Part shown: positions 50,620-63,302 of the stretch, one piece after another
Numbering within the stretch: the first letter of the stretch is position 1
Layout: every line of letters starts with the position of its first letter
Assembly (NCBI RefSeq): GCF_947623445.1
Contig: NC_135245.1
Coordinates: 8,005,501 to 8,069,500, forward strand
Source: Clavelina lepadiformis
Lineage: Eukaryota; Chordata; Ascidiacea; Aplousobranchia; Clavelinidae
Reading direction: 5' to 3'
Length of the DNA: 64,000 bases
Translations under genes and position numbers: made by a program
Notes under the pieces: generated by a model
Seen by the model: only the letters and a program-made list of their open reading frames with translations
What the model was told of the DNA's origin: nothing
Databases searched by the model: none

Positions 50620-50945
50620 CAGAGTTGTAAACAGGCCATACATCGTTAACCCGAACCGGACAATTTTATTTGAAGCACGTATATGGCTCGAAAGTTAAAT
50701 TTTCGAATGAATCAACGTCATCTTTTGATGCCATTTTTATACTGGCTGCCTTTTCTAAATTGCGCTTCGCTTTTTGAGAGAAATTTTTAGCACTCTGCGC
50801 GCACGCATATTCGTGTAAAGAAAGTGAAAGTGCGACGCAAATTTTTCAAAGCGTGAGTCGAGCCCGAATCTGGCCCGAACTTTTTTTCAAATTTTAGCCC
50901 GAACCCGAATACTACCCGAAAAGCCGGGCCCAATTTACAACTCTG
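50620..50945. mobile_element. hAT-type miniature between two convergent genes, 326 bp
   Basis: Starts CAGAGTTGTAAAC and ends TTTACAACTCTG, an inverted repeat. The flanks TAATGTTC and AAATGTTC match at 7 of 8 bases. The right part is rich in CCCGAA motifs. It ends 12 bases short of the right flank and 20 bases from the small heat shock gene stop, so it must lie in that gene's 3' UTR or just beyond it. Confidence 0.85.
50665..50670 (-). terminator. Candidate poly(A) signal of the small heat shock gene, inside a transposon
   Basis: TTTATT on the plus strand is AATAAA on the minus strand, 295 bases after the stop of the small heat shock gene and within the hAT miniature. I saw no canonical signal nearer to the stop. 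Confidence 0.45.
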
Positions 50946-50964
50946 AAATGTTCGTCAAGTCATT

Positions 50965-52433
50965 TCATGAAGTTTTGCTCGTCTCTTCATAGTAATTCGG
51001 CGGGCTGACTACTTTCTCAGGCGACATCGGTTCGTTGCTACTCCGTCGCGATATTGAAGCTGGATAAAATGTTTCCATGTTTCGCACAGGAGCCTCCACT
51101 CTGAGATATCCATCAGGCATTAGGAATGAAACTACGTCGTATGGGTTAATGTTGCAAGGAAGCTCAAATTCTCGTTTCAGTTCCCTAGACCAAAAAAAAA
51201 ATAAAATAAATTAAAGTATACGCTATGCTCTTGCAAGTACTGTGTTGTTTTTAGTACAAATAACATTAAGATTTTAGTTGTGTTGTTGCAGTTATGGAAC
51301 GGTTATAGACACTACACGAAAAAAGTGTTCGGATTTTGATCTTTAAAGTATAAGCTACGTAGAGTTGTATCATGTCGAGATAAACTAACTTAATCACTGA
51401 ATTCGGTCCTTTCTCATCGGTGTCCGTATTTGACTTGGCTCGAATAACAAGCCGCGTGCCTTCAGTTTTTACTATTAAGTCACTTGGCCTGATTGTAAAA
51501 ACATTATTTGTGAAAGAACAACTTGAAGAAGAAAATAACAATGATTTTATACACTAAGTTTAGACATAACATTGCGACATCAGTTTATCAATTTTATCGG
51601 CCATGTTTATAGTATACTCGCTGTAAGCCTACAAGTAGGAGTACAACTATAAACCATATATTAAAGACAATGTATTAAACGTTTACTTACTTAAATCCCT
51701 TTACATCTATGTCTACTTCAAATTTATCAGGATTATTTTGCCTTTGAGGACAAACATCTCTATCAATCTCAAACTCAGCGTCTTCTTTAAATTGGGCTGG
51801 AGCTTTCCTCAGAATTCTTCCTTCTGTATCCTGACTACTCAATGCTCTTCTTTTGTGAGTTGGCCAAATATCATCCAATTCTCTGTCAAAAAGCGATGGA
51901 AAATTGCTGTCCTGAAAAAAGCTGTCATCTAATGAACGGTTTCTGCAAAAAAAATCATCATTGCTCCCGTTTTTCCTAAAAAAATTCTTCTTATTCCACA
52001 TTGATCGTAAACAGCGATCATCAAAGTCTCCAATCATTTTGTGCATTCTTTCATCAAAATCATCTCTAAAAAAGTTAGCCGTGAGTCGAGTGCGCCTTCC
52101 GACACGATTTTTTCTCGGATAGATATCGTCTTCATCATCTAACCACTTATCGGAAAATACTGAGCACACGTTTTCGACTTCTGGTGTTATAGAACCACTT
52201 GATTTACGTGAAGACCTGGATGAACTGCTTTTTAGGTAATCTGTTTTTATAGAAGACTGTTCTTCATTCGGTGTCCTTCGCCCTGAGCTCCATTCGCTCC
52301 AGGGATCATTATCAAATAATCTGATTCTTGGTGATTCTCTTCTATGAGATAATCCTCCACACGTCTCAAACAATTCATCAGGTGTTTTTGATGAAACTGG
52401 TGCCGCTTCATAATCTTTATTCGTTCGCGACAT
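50965..52433 (-). CDS. Small heat shock protein (alpha-crystallin/HSP20 domain), three exons
   Basis: ATP-independent holdase chaperone family. Minus-strand exons 52,433-51,691, 51,488-51,390 and 51,184-50,965 join in phase to 353 residues, long for a family usually of 150-250. The first 235 residues are hydrophilic: a Ser-rich run (LKSSSSRSSRKSSGS), then an Asp/Phe/Arg-rich stretch (FFRDDFDERMHKM). The alpha-crystallin domain spans about 236-313 and is cut by both introns: DKFEVDIDVKGFK, then PSDLIVKTEGTRLVIRAK, then REFELPCNINPYDVVSFLMP with DGYLRVEAP. A C-terminal I-x-I motif is not evident; the tail is Ser/Pro-rich and ends TSKTS. No TATA box or heat shock element was identified. It converges on the tandem-Ubl gene. 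Confidence 0.9.
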
Positions 52434-53574
52434 TTTTCACTCACCCTGCGTGCAGTGTTTTCAATAATGATTAATTTTTAGGCAAACGTTTTCCAATTTC
52501 AAAGTTCTTAATTCAATTTCGTAGATCTTCACTGATGTGGCTGCTGACCCTATAATATAGTATGTTAACCTTTTTAAACTCAAACAAAATTGTTACATTT
52601 ATACGCATGTAACATACATGTAAACGCTCAAACCCATGAAACTCATGATATGTGTCGATGTGTGTTTAGTTCGTAGATTGACTTTATATCCCCTGTGGAA
52701 TAATGCATAGACTTCTGGCAAATTAGCGATTGTTTCATCAATGGAAAGGGACGACACACTGTGATGCAATCAGATCTATTTTCGTCCATGATGCGACCCT
52801 CACTTCAGTCAATCCGGAAAGCTTGCTATCCCTTGAGACGCTTGTGTTGATGCATCAGTTTCAATGCATTCAACATGTAATAATAGAAGCCTTGTAAATA
52901 TCGATTGAAACATGTACCGTATAGGCCTAACTCTTATTGGTCGTTTTTGAATTAATCACGTAAAATGTAACGCAATGTATCTAATAAACTTTGATTTGTC
53001 TGACAAAGTTAGATGTGGCTCGTCAGCAGAAAAAAAATTGCTGATATTTGTAAACCGGAAAATTTCTGTGATAAGAATGTGAATCATCCTATAAATACCA
53101 AGACATAACAGACTGGTTTTGTTGAATAATTATACTTTGTGGAGTAAGATCCAAGCTCATTTAAAGTGTCCTCTGTCAGCCTCCTTATAATCCTTTATTA
53201 ATGATATGTGAAGAACTAAAGTTACGATATGTCAACTACTTGATTCCCAAGTTAGTTTCTCTTCTTGGTTGGACTTTCGAGACTCCTTCGCTATTCTTTT
53301 AAAAACTTTCCACAGACAATCCATTTGGAATTGAAGCATAACATAATTAAGTTGGCAGTACGTTTTATTTGATCGACTACGCAAAAGAAGTTATCACACT
53401 CAAAAAACTGTATTCTTCCTTGGCACTTTGCCAAGCAAATAACAATGACGCAGTAAATGACACACACAGTGGAAATTATGAATGTGGAAAGTAAAAACTA
53501 TTGAAGTAGGCGCAGGTACGCGGACTCTTAAAAGAAGTACATTATCATCATTGCAGGTCGGGGCAATTTTTTTC
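52434..53574. other. Spacer between the small heat shock and DLK-like genes
   Basis: Both genes read leftward, so this holds the promoter of the first and the region beyond the 3' end of the second. Nothing else recognised. Confidence 0.45.
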
Positions 53575-53580
53575 TTTATT
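53575..53580 (-). terminator. Candidate poly(A) signal of the DLK-like gene
   Basis: TTTATT on the plus strand, AATAAA on the minus strand, about 270 bases after the stop. Confidence 0.5.
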
Positions 53581-53850
53581 TAGCAGCAGCCAAAAGCATC
53601 CGTTCATTTCTTCGAAGCAGAAGATGTAATAAACTAATAAATTGGATGAAAACCCAAATGAGCGTAGATAATTGCCTAATAAAGTTTAGCTGTTTCGATA
53701 ATTGCTCAAACTAGGGCGCAGTGTCGACATAAAGAAATAGAGAAACGGTCCCAGGTAACAAAATGAAAAAGAGAAATAGTAACGAAATCACAGTATCAGT
53801 GCAAAAACGCAAAGACAAAAGAATGCAATATGAAATTAAAATGTACGTCC

Positions 53851-56800
53851 TTAAAGAGGATGGGCGTGGTCCGATGAATGCGTTAATCTATTGATGTCTA
53901 GAAGCGAGTTAATCTCGTCTATTGTTGCGATTTCGCTATTACTTCCCTGAGGAAGCGCAACGTACAGACAATCGACTGGGTGTGGTTTTGTGCTTGCGTT
54001 TCTTGATCCACGCGGTGGCGTTACTGTGCGCACGACGAGTTCTGGTTTAGACCGGTATAACGGCGGGTTGCAAGCAATGTCGCGCTTCTCATTGGCCGCA
54101 TCACCGGTTTTCGGAGGAATGACAATGCTATTTCGGCTGGTTCTTTTGTTTTCAGCGTCATTGTCGTCGGCTGCTTGATGAGACCCACGATAGCAAAATG
54201 CGGCACCAACTCGTCCCCTTTTCCCGCAGTATATCCACATAAACGCGGCGATACCGATAAAGAGCGCAACCGCAACACCCAGAAATGCGAAAGTAACTGC
54301 TTGCACAACTGATACAGAAGCTTGATCTGAAGAACTGTTTAGAAGCGCAGAGCCATCTACGACATTTTCCACGTAGGATACATCGGAGTTGGAGGATTCA
54401 ACTTCAAGTTTGTGGACTATGCGAGTAACTTTGATGTTAGTAGATGCTGGATGACTTTTCTTTGGAGGAGATATTTCTTCGACAAGAGGTACTCTCTGGA
54501 TCTTAGGAAACTTTGCTCCGCCAGTTCCAGAAAAAAGGGTTTGCAACGAGGACTTCTTAGATTTAACCGCATTTCCTAGTTGGACTGGAGCTACGGATAA
54601 GGTCGTGGTGGTTGTTGTTGATACCGTGGGAACAGGCAAGCGTTTTACTGCCTTTTCACAGCGTGCACCCTGGTAACCTTCAACACAAACACATCTGTAT
54701 GAACCTTTCCTGTTGATGCACCGTCCGCCATTTGCGCAGGCGTTTTCTTCCATGATGGCGCACTCGTTCACGTCCTGATTGCAATATCTGCCAACGTATC
54801 CACGAGCGCATTCACAACTGAAGTCACCGATCAAGTCGTGACAACGGCCACCGTTAGCACAAGGCCTGGTCAAGCACATCTTGATACGGGTCTCACACCT
54901 GTCGCCAGCGTATCCACTCGGACATGAACATCTAAGAAATAACAAAAACGTTATAGAAAAACGGAAACAACAACCGAATTGGCGTTACGGCAGATGATAC
55001 TATAAGATATATGTAGTAATTAACTAATTATATATATGCTTTATACTATACAGACAAATTCCCTTACTTTCCGCATCCAGCAATGCCGTTGCCAATTGAA
55101 CACGTTCCTCCGTTTAGACATTGAAGAGCAACATTGGGTTGGGTAGAGTGCGCAACGGTGGGCGGCACAATAACAACAGGCTTTCGTTTTTCATTGCAGT
55201 TTCTACCTGTGTATCCTTCCGGACAAACACAAACATAGGAACCTTGTTTGTTGATACATGTCGCTCCGTTATAGCAAGGGTTGTGTCGTTCACAGAACTG
55301 CATATCTGTACAAGAAAAAAACAACTTTAGCTATTAGAAATCAATTTTAACCTTACTTGTAGATATATTATTGAGGTTAAAGCAAAAGGCGCAACTCACC
55401 AAGGTGACAGTGTCTTCCGCCGTAACCCGCCTTGCAGTTGCATTGCCAGGGCTGATCACATGTGCCATGAATGCAACCTGGTGCTAACGTGCATTGTTCG
55501 CAATTGTCACCTTCCCAGCCTGGATAGCAACTGCAGGTCCCATCAGGTTGGCAATAACCTTTTCCCAAGTTGCATCTCAATGCACAATCTCCTTCTGTGA
55601 CAAAAAAAATAAATTTTATTGTTTCTGAAATTAAAAAGCATAAGATTTGTAAACTTACAATTCGAAATATAGTGAATGTCATTGTATTGTCTCAGTTTTT
55701 ATCGATTTAATTCAACGCAAACAAGTCCTTAATGTTATCCAGAAAATTGGTACTACATTACGCCCCGGGGAAATAAGATGCGGCCGCAACAACATATCCT
55801 TTGAATAGAAATTCTTGATACGACAATAAAATATTTCATTACAAGCAGGCTTGTGATGAAAGAACAGAAAGTTTCATTCAAACCTAGTTTAATTACATGG
55901 CGTATGGCGCAAAATTCCCGAAGGAGTATTATCGCCTCAAAATGTGAATCCATGACGTAGGCTACACTCGATCAGGAGACAATCTCGAGATAATTTGCCA
56001 TCTTCTATCCAAGATAAGCGACAGACGCTCACTGTAAATACTCAACAAATCGATTTCGAGGAGATTATGCGATTGTACGATCTGCTTCCTGTAAGCGCGT
56101 GCCTTTTTTTGTTCAGGCAGACTGCAAGGCGTAAGTTGACGGTATCTGGTATGCGTGCGCCATCGCAGAGTTCGTAACACCGGCTGTCGCAGGGTACGAA
56201 ACGTTATTCCCTCGCGAGCAACTCTGTCAACTTTCTTATGGGCGATTATATATATTGACACCTGTTAGACTAAGCACGCGAGTAAACCAACCGTGACCCG
56301 TTAAGCCGAAAGGCGAACTCCTTTTACCACAGCTACCGCATTGTTTACTTTTTAAAATTCCTGATAATGGGGTTTAAGTGGCTACAATTTAAATGCACTA
56401 ACACGAAGGGCTTTACGGACTATTGACAAAATGTAGCTCGGGTCACCTGGCAACAACGCCACTTGCATGTTCCCAGGCATATTAGTAGTTCATCCGTCTC
56501 TACCAACCCTGCCAGAGTCGCGTCGATATTTTATCCCAGAACACAATACCTTGCGCCTATATTACATCTTGTCGGCGCCTGGCTAAATAATTCGAGATTA
56601 CAGGTTTATAACAAGTGCTTGACTGCCCCAACTATAGAGATAACGATATAGTAAGGATTGTTTTTTTCCGTGGGAATAAAGCCACCAGCGCATAGCCCTA
56701 ATGGCGACTTTTGATAACGGAGTCGTTTCAAGTGGGTTACATCTGTCTCATCCAAACCCACTTCACATTAATAAAGCGTTTAAACAATGTTGACTGAAAA

Positions 56801-57534
56801 CAAGTGTTTTGAGTTTTTTGTGGTATCTGAAAGTGTCATATTCACAAGAAGCACGAAATTAAGCTTACGCAAAAAACGTACGTTTGACTGGACTTATTTA
56901 ACGTACTTTCTAATACAGGTCAAACGTCATTGCTAGGCTATATTTGCCTATGCCTTTATTAAGTGACATTTAGGTCATGGGAAATTTGGCGAAGTTAAGC
57001 TAATACCTACTACCGGTATACATCAATACTCTGTAAACAATTGAGTATCTTCATAGTACTAGCACTCTTAAAATTAGGTTTTGTTTGTAATCTTTTGAAA
57101 GGTATATTAGTATGGCACGGCTCTTTGCGCTGTAAACAAGTAATTTGTTTTAATTTCTAGTCCATGAAAGCTACGTTGTGTTGATTACCAATCACATTTA
57201 ACTTACAAAGAAAGGAATAATAGAGAAAGCTGCCTGTATAGTCCCGTAAATACACGAAGAGTATCAAGTAATTGAACTGTATCAATTACATTATAGTTAA
57301 GGCATAGAATGGTAACAATGGTTAGAATGGATGAACGGCGCGTCTTCTAATGACCTAAAGCAATCCCGCTCATCGAGCACCTTTATTCGCATGGCCTGGG
57401 TAACGTAAGATTATCATGTTTACGTTCTAGTCGGTGCACTCACCATTTGGGTTTCCCACGCTCGTTCCCACCAGTGCAAGAATCGTCGTTACAAAAGCGA
57501 CTCTCCAAAGGTACTCCGACACCTTCATCGTCAT
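53851..57534 (-). CDS. DLK-like (Delta-like non-canonical) EGF transmembrane protein, four exons
   Basis: Type I membrane protein related to Notch ligands. Minus-strand exons 57,534-57,444, 55,594-55,400, 55,305-55,068 and 54,931-53,851 join in phase to 534 residues. Exon 1 is a signal peptide (FVTTILALVGTSVG). Six EGF repeats follow, at about 33-63, 64-95, 96-133, 156-190, 195-228 and 229-270. The first pair (GYCQPDGTCSCYPGWEGDNC, then CIHGTCDQPWQCNC) has the form seen in DLK1/DLK2 and after the DSL domain of Delta. EGF6 begins DVNEC, a calcium-binding type. A Thr-rich stalk, one membrane span (about 383-410) and a 124-residue cytoplasmic tail complete it. No DSL domain is visible, as in DLK. 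The 1.85-kb intron 1 could hide an exon, so a true Delta is not fully excluded. Confidence 0.85.
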
Positions 57535-60500
57535 ACTAAAGCAGCGATGATTGACAGCACAAAACCAAGTAACCCTGAATGGGTAATTCTGCCCACGGCA
57601 AAGAATAGCGATGGAGTTGGTCGAATTGAAAGTAACCTAACTCCAATTTGCAGCCCTGTTGGTATATTTTGACGTCAGTAAGTAGCGTCAAATGATAGGA
57701 TTGACTTGGCAATCAGAAAGTTTTGGTACTATTTTTAGATGAAACGTTTTCCTGCAAGAAAAGACCAGTATACTGATTAACAGATATTATAACAAATATA
57801 TTATTAATGTTTATCATAACATACTTATTCAGTCAATCCTTGGGCATAAAACACATAAATCATCCTGACGGCTGTCAGTGCTAACATTCTTCCGTTGTCA
57901 ACTATTTTTGGTTACATAACCTAAAGATTACAGAACTAAAGAAAGCTTTTGGATACAAATGGTTCCAACGCTTGTTTTCAAATTGCACTTGTAACTATTA
58001 AAAAACGGCAATATCTGCGTTACCAAAAAACATCACATTTTATCGTACGTTTTTCACATTAGTAATGCTCTAGTCTTTCATCGAACTTTGGCAGCTAGAG
58101 CCCGAGGCAGCCGGTTCTCAGCTATCGACCGTGGGAAAGTGGTGTGAGATAGTTTACCTAAAACGCGATAAGACATCCACACACGTACCAAAATACCACA
58201 GTCCGAACACCAAAACAAAAGTACCGCGCGCGGCCTAACCTATCGAAATTGTTACATTTAAAAGCCTAAAATACCACCCAACCGTAAACAATTTACTGTC
58301 TCCAAAACGCAATAGAAACACCACAGCTCCTCGATAATTTGGTAGAAACTATTAGTTCAGTAACAATCGTATAGCATACCGTGCTTTTTACCTGGCCTGT
58401 TTTGCGGGAAATGCTACTGGAGAACTGGCTTCCAAATTCACTTTCTTAATACCGTGACTAACAACATACATAGGCGCCTCTTGTTACGTTCTTCTATGGT
58501 AAACATGTCTTTAACTTTTCCTTCTCAGAAATAGCTTTGAAATATTTCAAAGCCGCTGACGCTCTGGTATCTGTCGCCATGTAACTCTTCTAGACAAAAT
58601 TGAACGACAATTTTCTCACGCGCCAACTACTTTGTAGCCAGATAAAATGACAACCATACTTGCCAGCGTAGTATTTATACTGACCCATTTTTTTCGTTTT
58701 TGTCGTTTTGAAAATTAATTTCATGGATAAGCGGATGTTTTCTTGTCCATTATTACGAAACAATAGCGGTTCATATATCCGATAGATGAAATGTGTTTTT
58801 TGCTGGAGGCGATACCGGAACTTACTAATACCTATAATCATTCGCAAAAGTTTAATCTATCGTCGCTGACAGCGTTTGTTAGCAAAATTACGCCTTTCAT
58901 ACAAAAATGTAATTCATTCTAGGTATTAAGCTTAACCGGCTTTACACCTCATGCCGCTGTCTACGTTTTTCCGTTCTGACATGATCATCTAACTGACGAC
59001 GATTCTTATACCAACCACATGACACTGTGTTCCAGTCGCTTTCATGGACACCTGCCGATTAGAGACGGCTTTCTATCGCATTTTACTTCGTAATGATTAA
59101 AGGCTGGCCACGCGTACCCAATATTGCTGTTAGACAAGAGGTAAAAACGTAGAGAAAAAAGCACGCCTAAATAGATAACAAAGAATAGCTGACAGTTGGG
59201 CAACGCGCATCGCCCGTTACTAGAATACAAAAGCTAAAGGTCCGAATACGAAACGCGCCAACAGGTTCTGGAAGGCTATTAAAAACAAACAAAGCTGTGC
59301 AGCGAAAAGAAAAACTTACGCAGAGACGTCTTCTGCTACACGAGACAAAATTCATCAAGTCGTAAACTTGCGCCCCTTACACCAACCAAGCTGCCGCACG
59401 CGCCATCTCAGCAGGCTGCCTTTTGTGTGACAAACGCCAGACTGCTTCAACCAAGACCACAATTTGTTTGTCGGTGGGCATCAAAATCGAAGACAGACTG
59501 CGAAATTAAAACAATGGTTAACTACCAATGGACAATTAAATAGCAGACTTTGCATGCCACGTGACTGCATCGAATAACATAAGACTACCGGCGTTAGCAT
59601 ATCAGACACCATTGTTTCAAATCAGCCATAACAAATGACAACATTAGGTTGAACAAGAGAGATGTAATCCGCTTGAACAATAAAAAACCAGAATCCAATT
59701 CAAATTTGACCGTTACCACATCCTGTTGTAACGGTGAACTATAAGCAATTTAGTTAAAGACGGCCTGACAAGGCATGATTTCAAATTACCGCAAAAACCT
59801 TTATGCGGTGCATTTCACCAATTGATTGAGAAAGTTTATGCTTCACCGTTGCCATTGATTTTGACCTTAAACCTGACCATATAATTACTTTATTGTTCAA
59901 AGTTAAACAGTCTACATTTTTCGGCAAACGTTACTACTTTTCGTCATCCGCTCTTACACCATACAGTCAATTCTGATTTATGGTTTAATTATTACCTTTA
60001 TAAGACGACCACAAACTGCTGCTGTCTGGTTACACAACTAACAGCAGATGATGAACGAAATACTTACAATACTTAATTTCTCTTCAAATTAACGACAGTG
60101 CCTCATTTGAAAAACAGAGTCGGCCCTGCCAGACGCTGCATGGTTTTGCCAGTCAGATCGTAAACTAAGCAAATGTTAATTGTCAATGTTTAACGACTTA
60201 ATTTAAATAGTCGTTAGTATACCATACCGCGCCGGACAGACTCGTTAGAAACTTAACGATCTGTGTCTGAGCTGGGTTAAATTGGATGACCCATATTTAT
60301 GAAGAGGAAGATCACTTGTTGAAACACAGCAACAGAGTGTCGGGCATTGTAACTTCCTACACATCTGTGTATGAAGCAAGAAGGGTGCGTTGAACAGTGC
60401 TTTGATCAAAACACACAGAAGACTGTGGTATTTGTAGGAGAACAAACTAATCTGCATTTTTGATTCGAAATGGAATCACATCACCGTACCTCGGCACGAT

Positions 60501-62203
60501 TGCAATTCCATTGGTAGTACTTCATGGATTGACACATCAAAGGGTTTATCTGGATTCCAAGCTTCAAAGATTCCCATAAGAAAACTACAGCCCATAAGAT
60601 TATAACTGAGTAGAGAACCCGACAGTGCCATATTAAGTATATCTCTGCACGGTATTAACTAAAGACTCAAAATTAATCCACGTTGTTACTTTTAAGTTTC
60701 AGATATGAACCATCTCATCGGAACAGGCTTAACATACATTTTCTTTTAGCCTATCTTTTAATTATGGGCTATAATAAGATTTAGATAATGTCATATTGAA
60801 GTTAAAATTAAACCCGGTTCTCTTTTCATAACCTAATCAATAATGTTACTAATTTCTTTTACAAAGTAGAAAATGACCATTTTCAGTTGAGCATTGTCAA
60901 AACGAAACGCCCAGAAAGAAGTAATCAATTATTCATTTGCAGTTTTCTGTGGACCGTAAAGCTGGTTGAAAAAGTTTTATCGAGATGCGCTCGCGTGCCT
61001 TCTACATAATTCATCGCGATAATTTTCTCCATCCTAAATTCATCTTGTCAAATGTCCCTCTTTGCTACAAGCAGGTGCTCGCAAAGCGTCACGTCATTAA
61101 TAATTCACCGGGTATAACATGAATTCATGATGTATTCTTAACTATAAATCATAATCCTAAACCCAGTACCAGTTCATTTGGCAATGCAGCGTGTTGTTGC
61201 GGTTTAGAATGCCGCTGTGAAGGTACCTCGAGCCCTTCATTCTATACTGGATTTTGTTTACAAACACAATATCGGTTTTGTTGTAAAATCAGCCTCTTAT
61301 ATCGAAAGTGCGTTTTACAGTGCCCTTGAAGATCCTTTGCGTACATGCTTCAGTGTTAGAAATTTTATTTCTCATGTCATTCTGTCTCAGTAATGACTAG
61401 CCAAAAAAGTGGATTGGTTGTTATTGCATGAAATTTTCTTTCCGTCAGATTATCGTAATACAGTATATCACCAATTCATCACTATATTTGTGTGCAGTTT
61501 CTTGTGTTTGTAAAATTAATTTACGGTAAATTAAAGTAACCAAAAGCACATTTCTAGGCAAAATATCTGTTTTCTACACGTCTTTCCTTTAACGCTATAT
61601 AAAGGTGGTGTATTATCTTCTGCAATCTGCATAGCTAATACTATACCTTATATGTATGGTTTGCTTGCTAGTAGCAATGACCTAACTAAACGCCCTATTA
61701 CAACCTTGTTTCTCAAGCTTCACCAATTAACAGCCTGAATGTGAGATGCCAAGAAAACCTTAGTTTCAGCTCAACAAACTAAGTCGGTCGATGGATTGCG
61801 GTCGAAAAAAATTGGACTATCAAACACTGAACTCTGTGACTGCGGAAGCACGCAAACTATACAACACGTCTGAATTCTTTCCCCGTACTATGTTCTCCCG
61901 GCAATATTACACAACCAGTTACGAAAAGTTGACTGCTTTTACTAGCTAACTTAACAGATTTTTCAAAGCCGTTTACATCGATTGAACAGAAGTATCATGT
62001 CCGTATTTGGCATTACTAAATAAAAACCTTTTTGGCGGCAATTTCGTAACGACAATGCCACGCGCGTAAATGTCTACTGTATTTTAAACTTTTGAGTGTA
62101 TAGCAGTATTTATGCTGGATTGTAATAACGCAAAAATATGAAAATAGAACAACGAAGATAATCCAAGCTACAGTATATAAATCATTGCAGTATTATTCAT
62201 TAA
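57535..62203. other. Long intergenic region, nothing recognised
   Basis: About 4.7 kb between the start of the DLK-like gene and the 3' end of the glycosyltransferase gene, both on the minus strand. It has no coding block, paired element ends or RNA gene that I can identify. It is notable for the lack of transposon ends compared with the rest of the window, and regulatory sequence of the DLK-like gene is a plausible content. Confidence 0.45.
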
Positions 62204-62800
62204 TTAATTAATATTCAGTCCTTCATAGAAGGCCTCTGCATCTTTCAGAGTTTTTCTTAGTGGTTCTATTATGATGCTTGCCTTCGTTTCGCAAAAAGTG
62301 CCAGTAGCCGTTGCTTTCAGTTGCCGAAGAAATGTTTCCAATATTTTCTCGTTCCAGTCTGACTCGAAATTATACTAAAACAAGTACATGAGAGTCATTA
62401 GGTGCAGCCCATAACTGATGTTTAGCCAATACGAAGATAATGAGCTAAGGTAATGCAGACTTTACTTACAGAGCTGTATTGCACTTGTCGCAAACAACTG
62501 TGCTGGAAACGCGAGATTATGACAAACACGTGACCATGCATACTTAAATACGAACATTGCTGTTTCAGCAGATTGTAATCAACAAATATCTTATCAATGC
62601 TGTATTGCTATATGTTTGTACCCGTAAGAATGTTTCGTAAAGAGCTCGGAATGTAGGGTTGCCGGTACCAAAGAAGCTTGATTCAATTCCATGGACAGCA
62701 CCAGCTCCACCTTTCAACTCAGCATCGTGGCAAATGTTACTTTCGTCTCGACAAAAATTATTCTTAAAATTCCAAGAGCAGGGAAGTTGCTTTATTATGG
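62204..62800 (-). CDS. Glycosyltransferase, GXYLT-like, last three exons (partial)
   Basis: Minus-strand exons 62,800-62,622, 62,502-62,470 (33 bases) and 62,374-62,204 join in phase. They encode about 126 C-terminal residues ending EAFYEGLNIN. The first exon reads IIKQLPCSWNFKNNFC, then GAGAVHG, then NPTFRALYETFLR. This resembles the end of glucoside xylosyltransferases (GXYLT1/2), where a PCxWN block, a HG and AFRAxYEALR occur in this order, and more distantly LARGE-like GT8 enzymes. The Golgi anchor and DxD catalytic motif would be upstream, at higher coordinates, and were not found before the window edge. The exons are too short to show as long open frames. Family assignment is from memory of motifs and moderately sure; the exon structure is surer. 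Confidence 0.65.
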
Positions 62801-62984
62801 CTGCGACAAAAATGCATCAAACATATTATAATGTTCTAAAGAAGCTTTGTGTATAAATTTCTATACAAAAATTAATATCTCAAAACTAAACGTAAATTTT
62901 ATTTATAAATTTGTATAAACAAATTGTAATGCACGGTTTACATTTGGTATAAACGCACATTATTTCAGCATATATTCACTATAA

Positions 62985-63302
62985 CAGTGGTTCTCAACCT
63001 TTTGTGGTTCGTAGCCCCCTTACAGTGACCCTAAAAATCTGTGGCCCTTGCTCATCAATAACAAATGTAGATTGTAGATTGCAAAACAATTTTTACTTCA
63101 CTACTGCCTGTGCCGTAGCCTTCGCACCGTTCATTTTCGGCAGCAAGTACAAGCACAAAAACGTCAGAAACTTGTGTTGCCCTTTGCCTCATCTTCCCCT
63201 ACTACCACACTATAGCTCACTAGTGACGTATCTGCTCGTGGTTCCTGTAGAACGTTCCCATAGCCCCCTGAGAGGCCATGAGTCCCCGGTTGAGAAACCC
63301 AG
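62985..63302 (+). mobile_element. hAT-type miniature element (family A), second copy
   Basis: Starts CAGTGGTTCTCAACC and ends near GGTTGAGAAACCCAG. The flanks CACTATAA and CGCTATAC match at 6 of 8 bases. It is similar along its whole length to the inverse of 11,261-11,530. The 117-residue open frame across it is repeat sequence. If the glycosyltransferase gene extends rightward, this lies in one of its introns. Confidence 0.75.
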
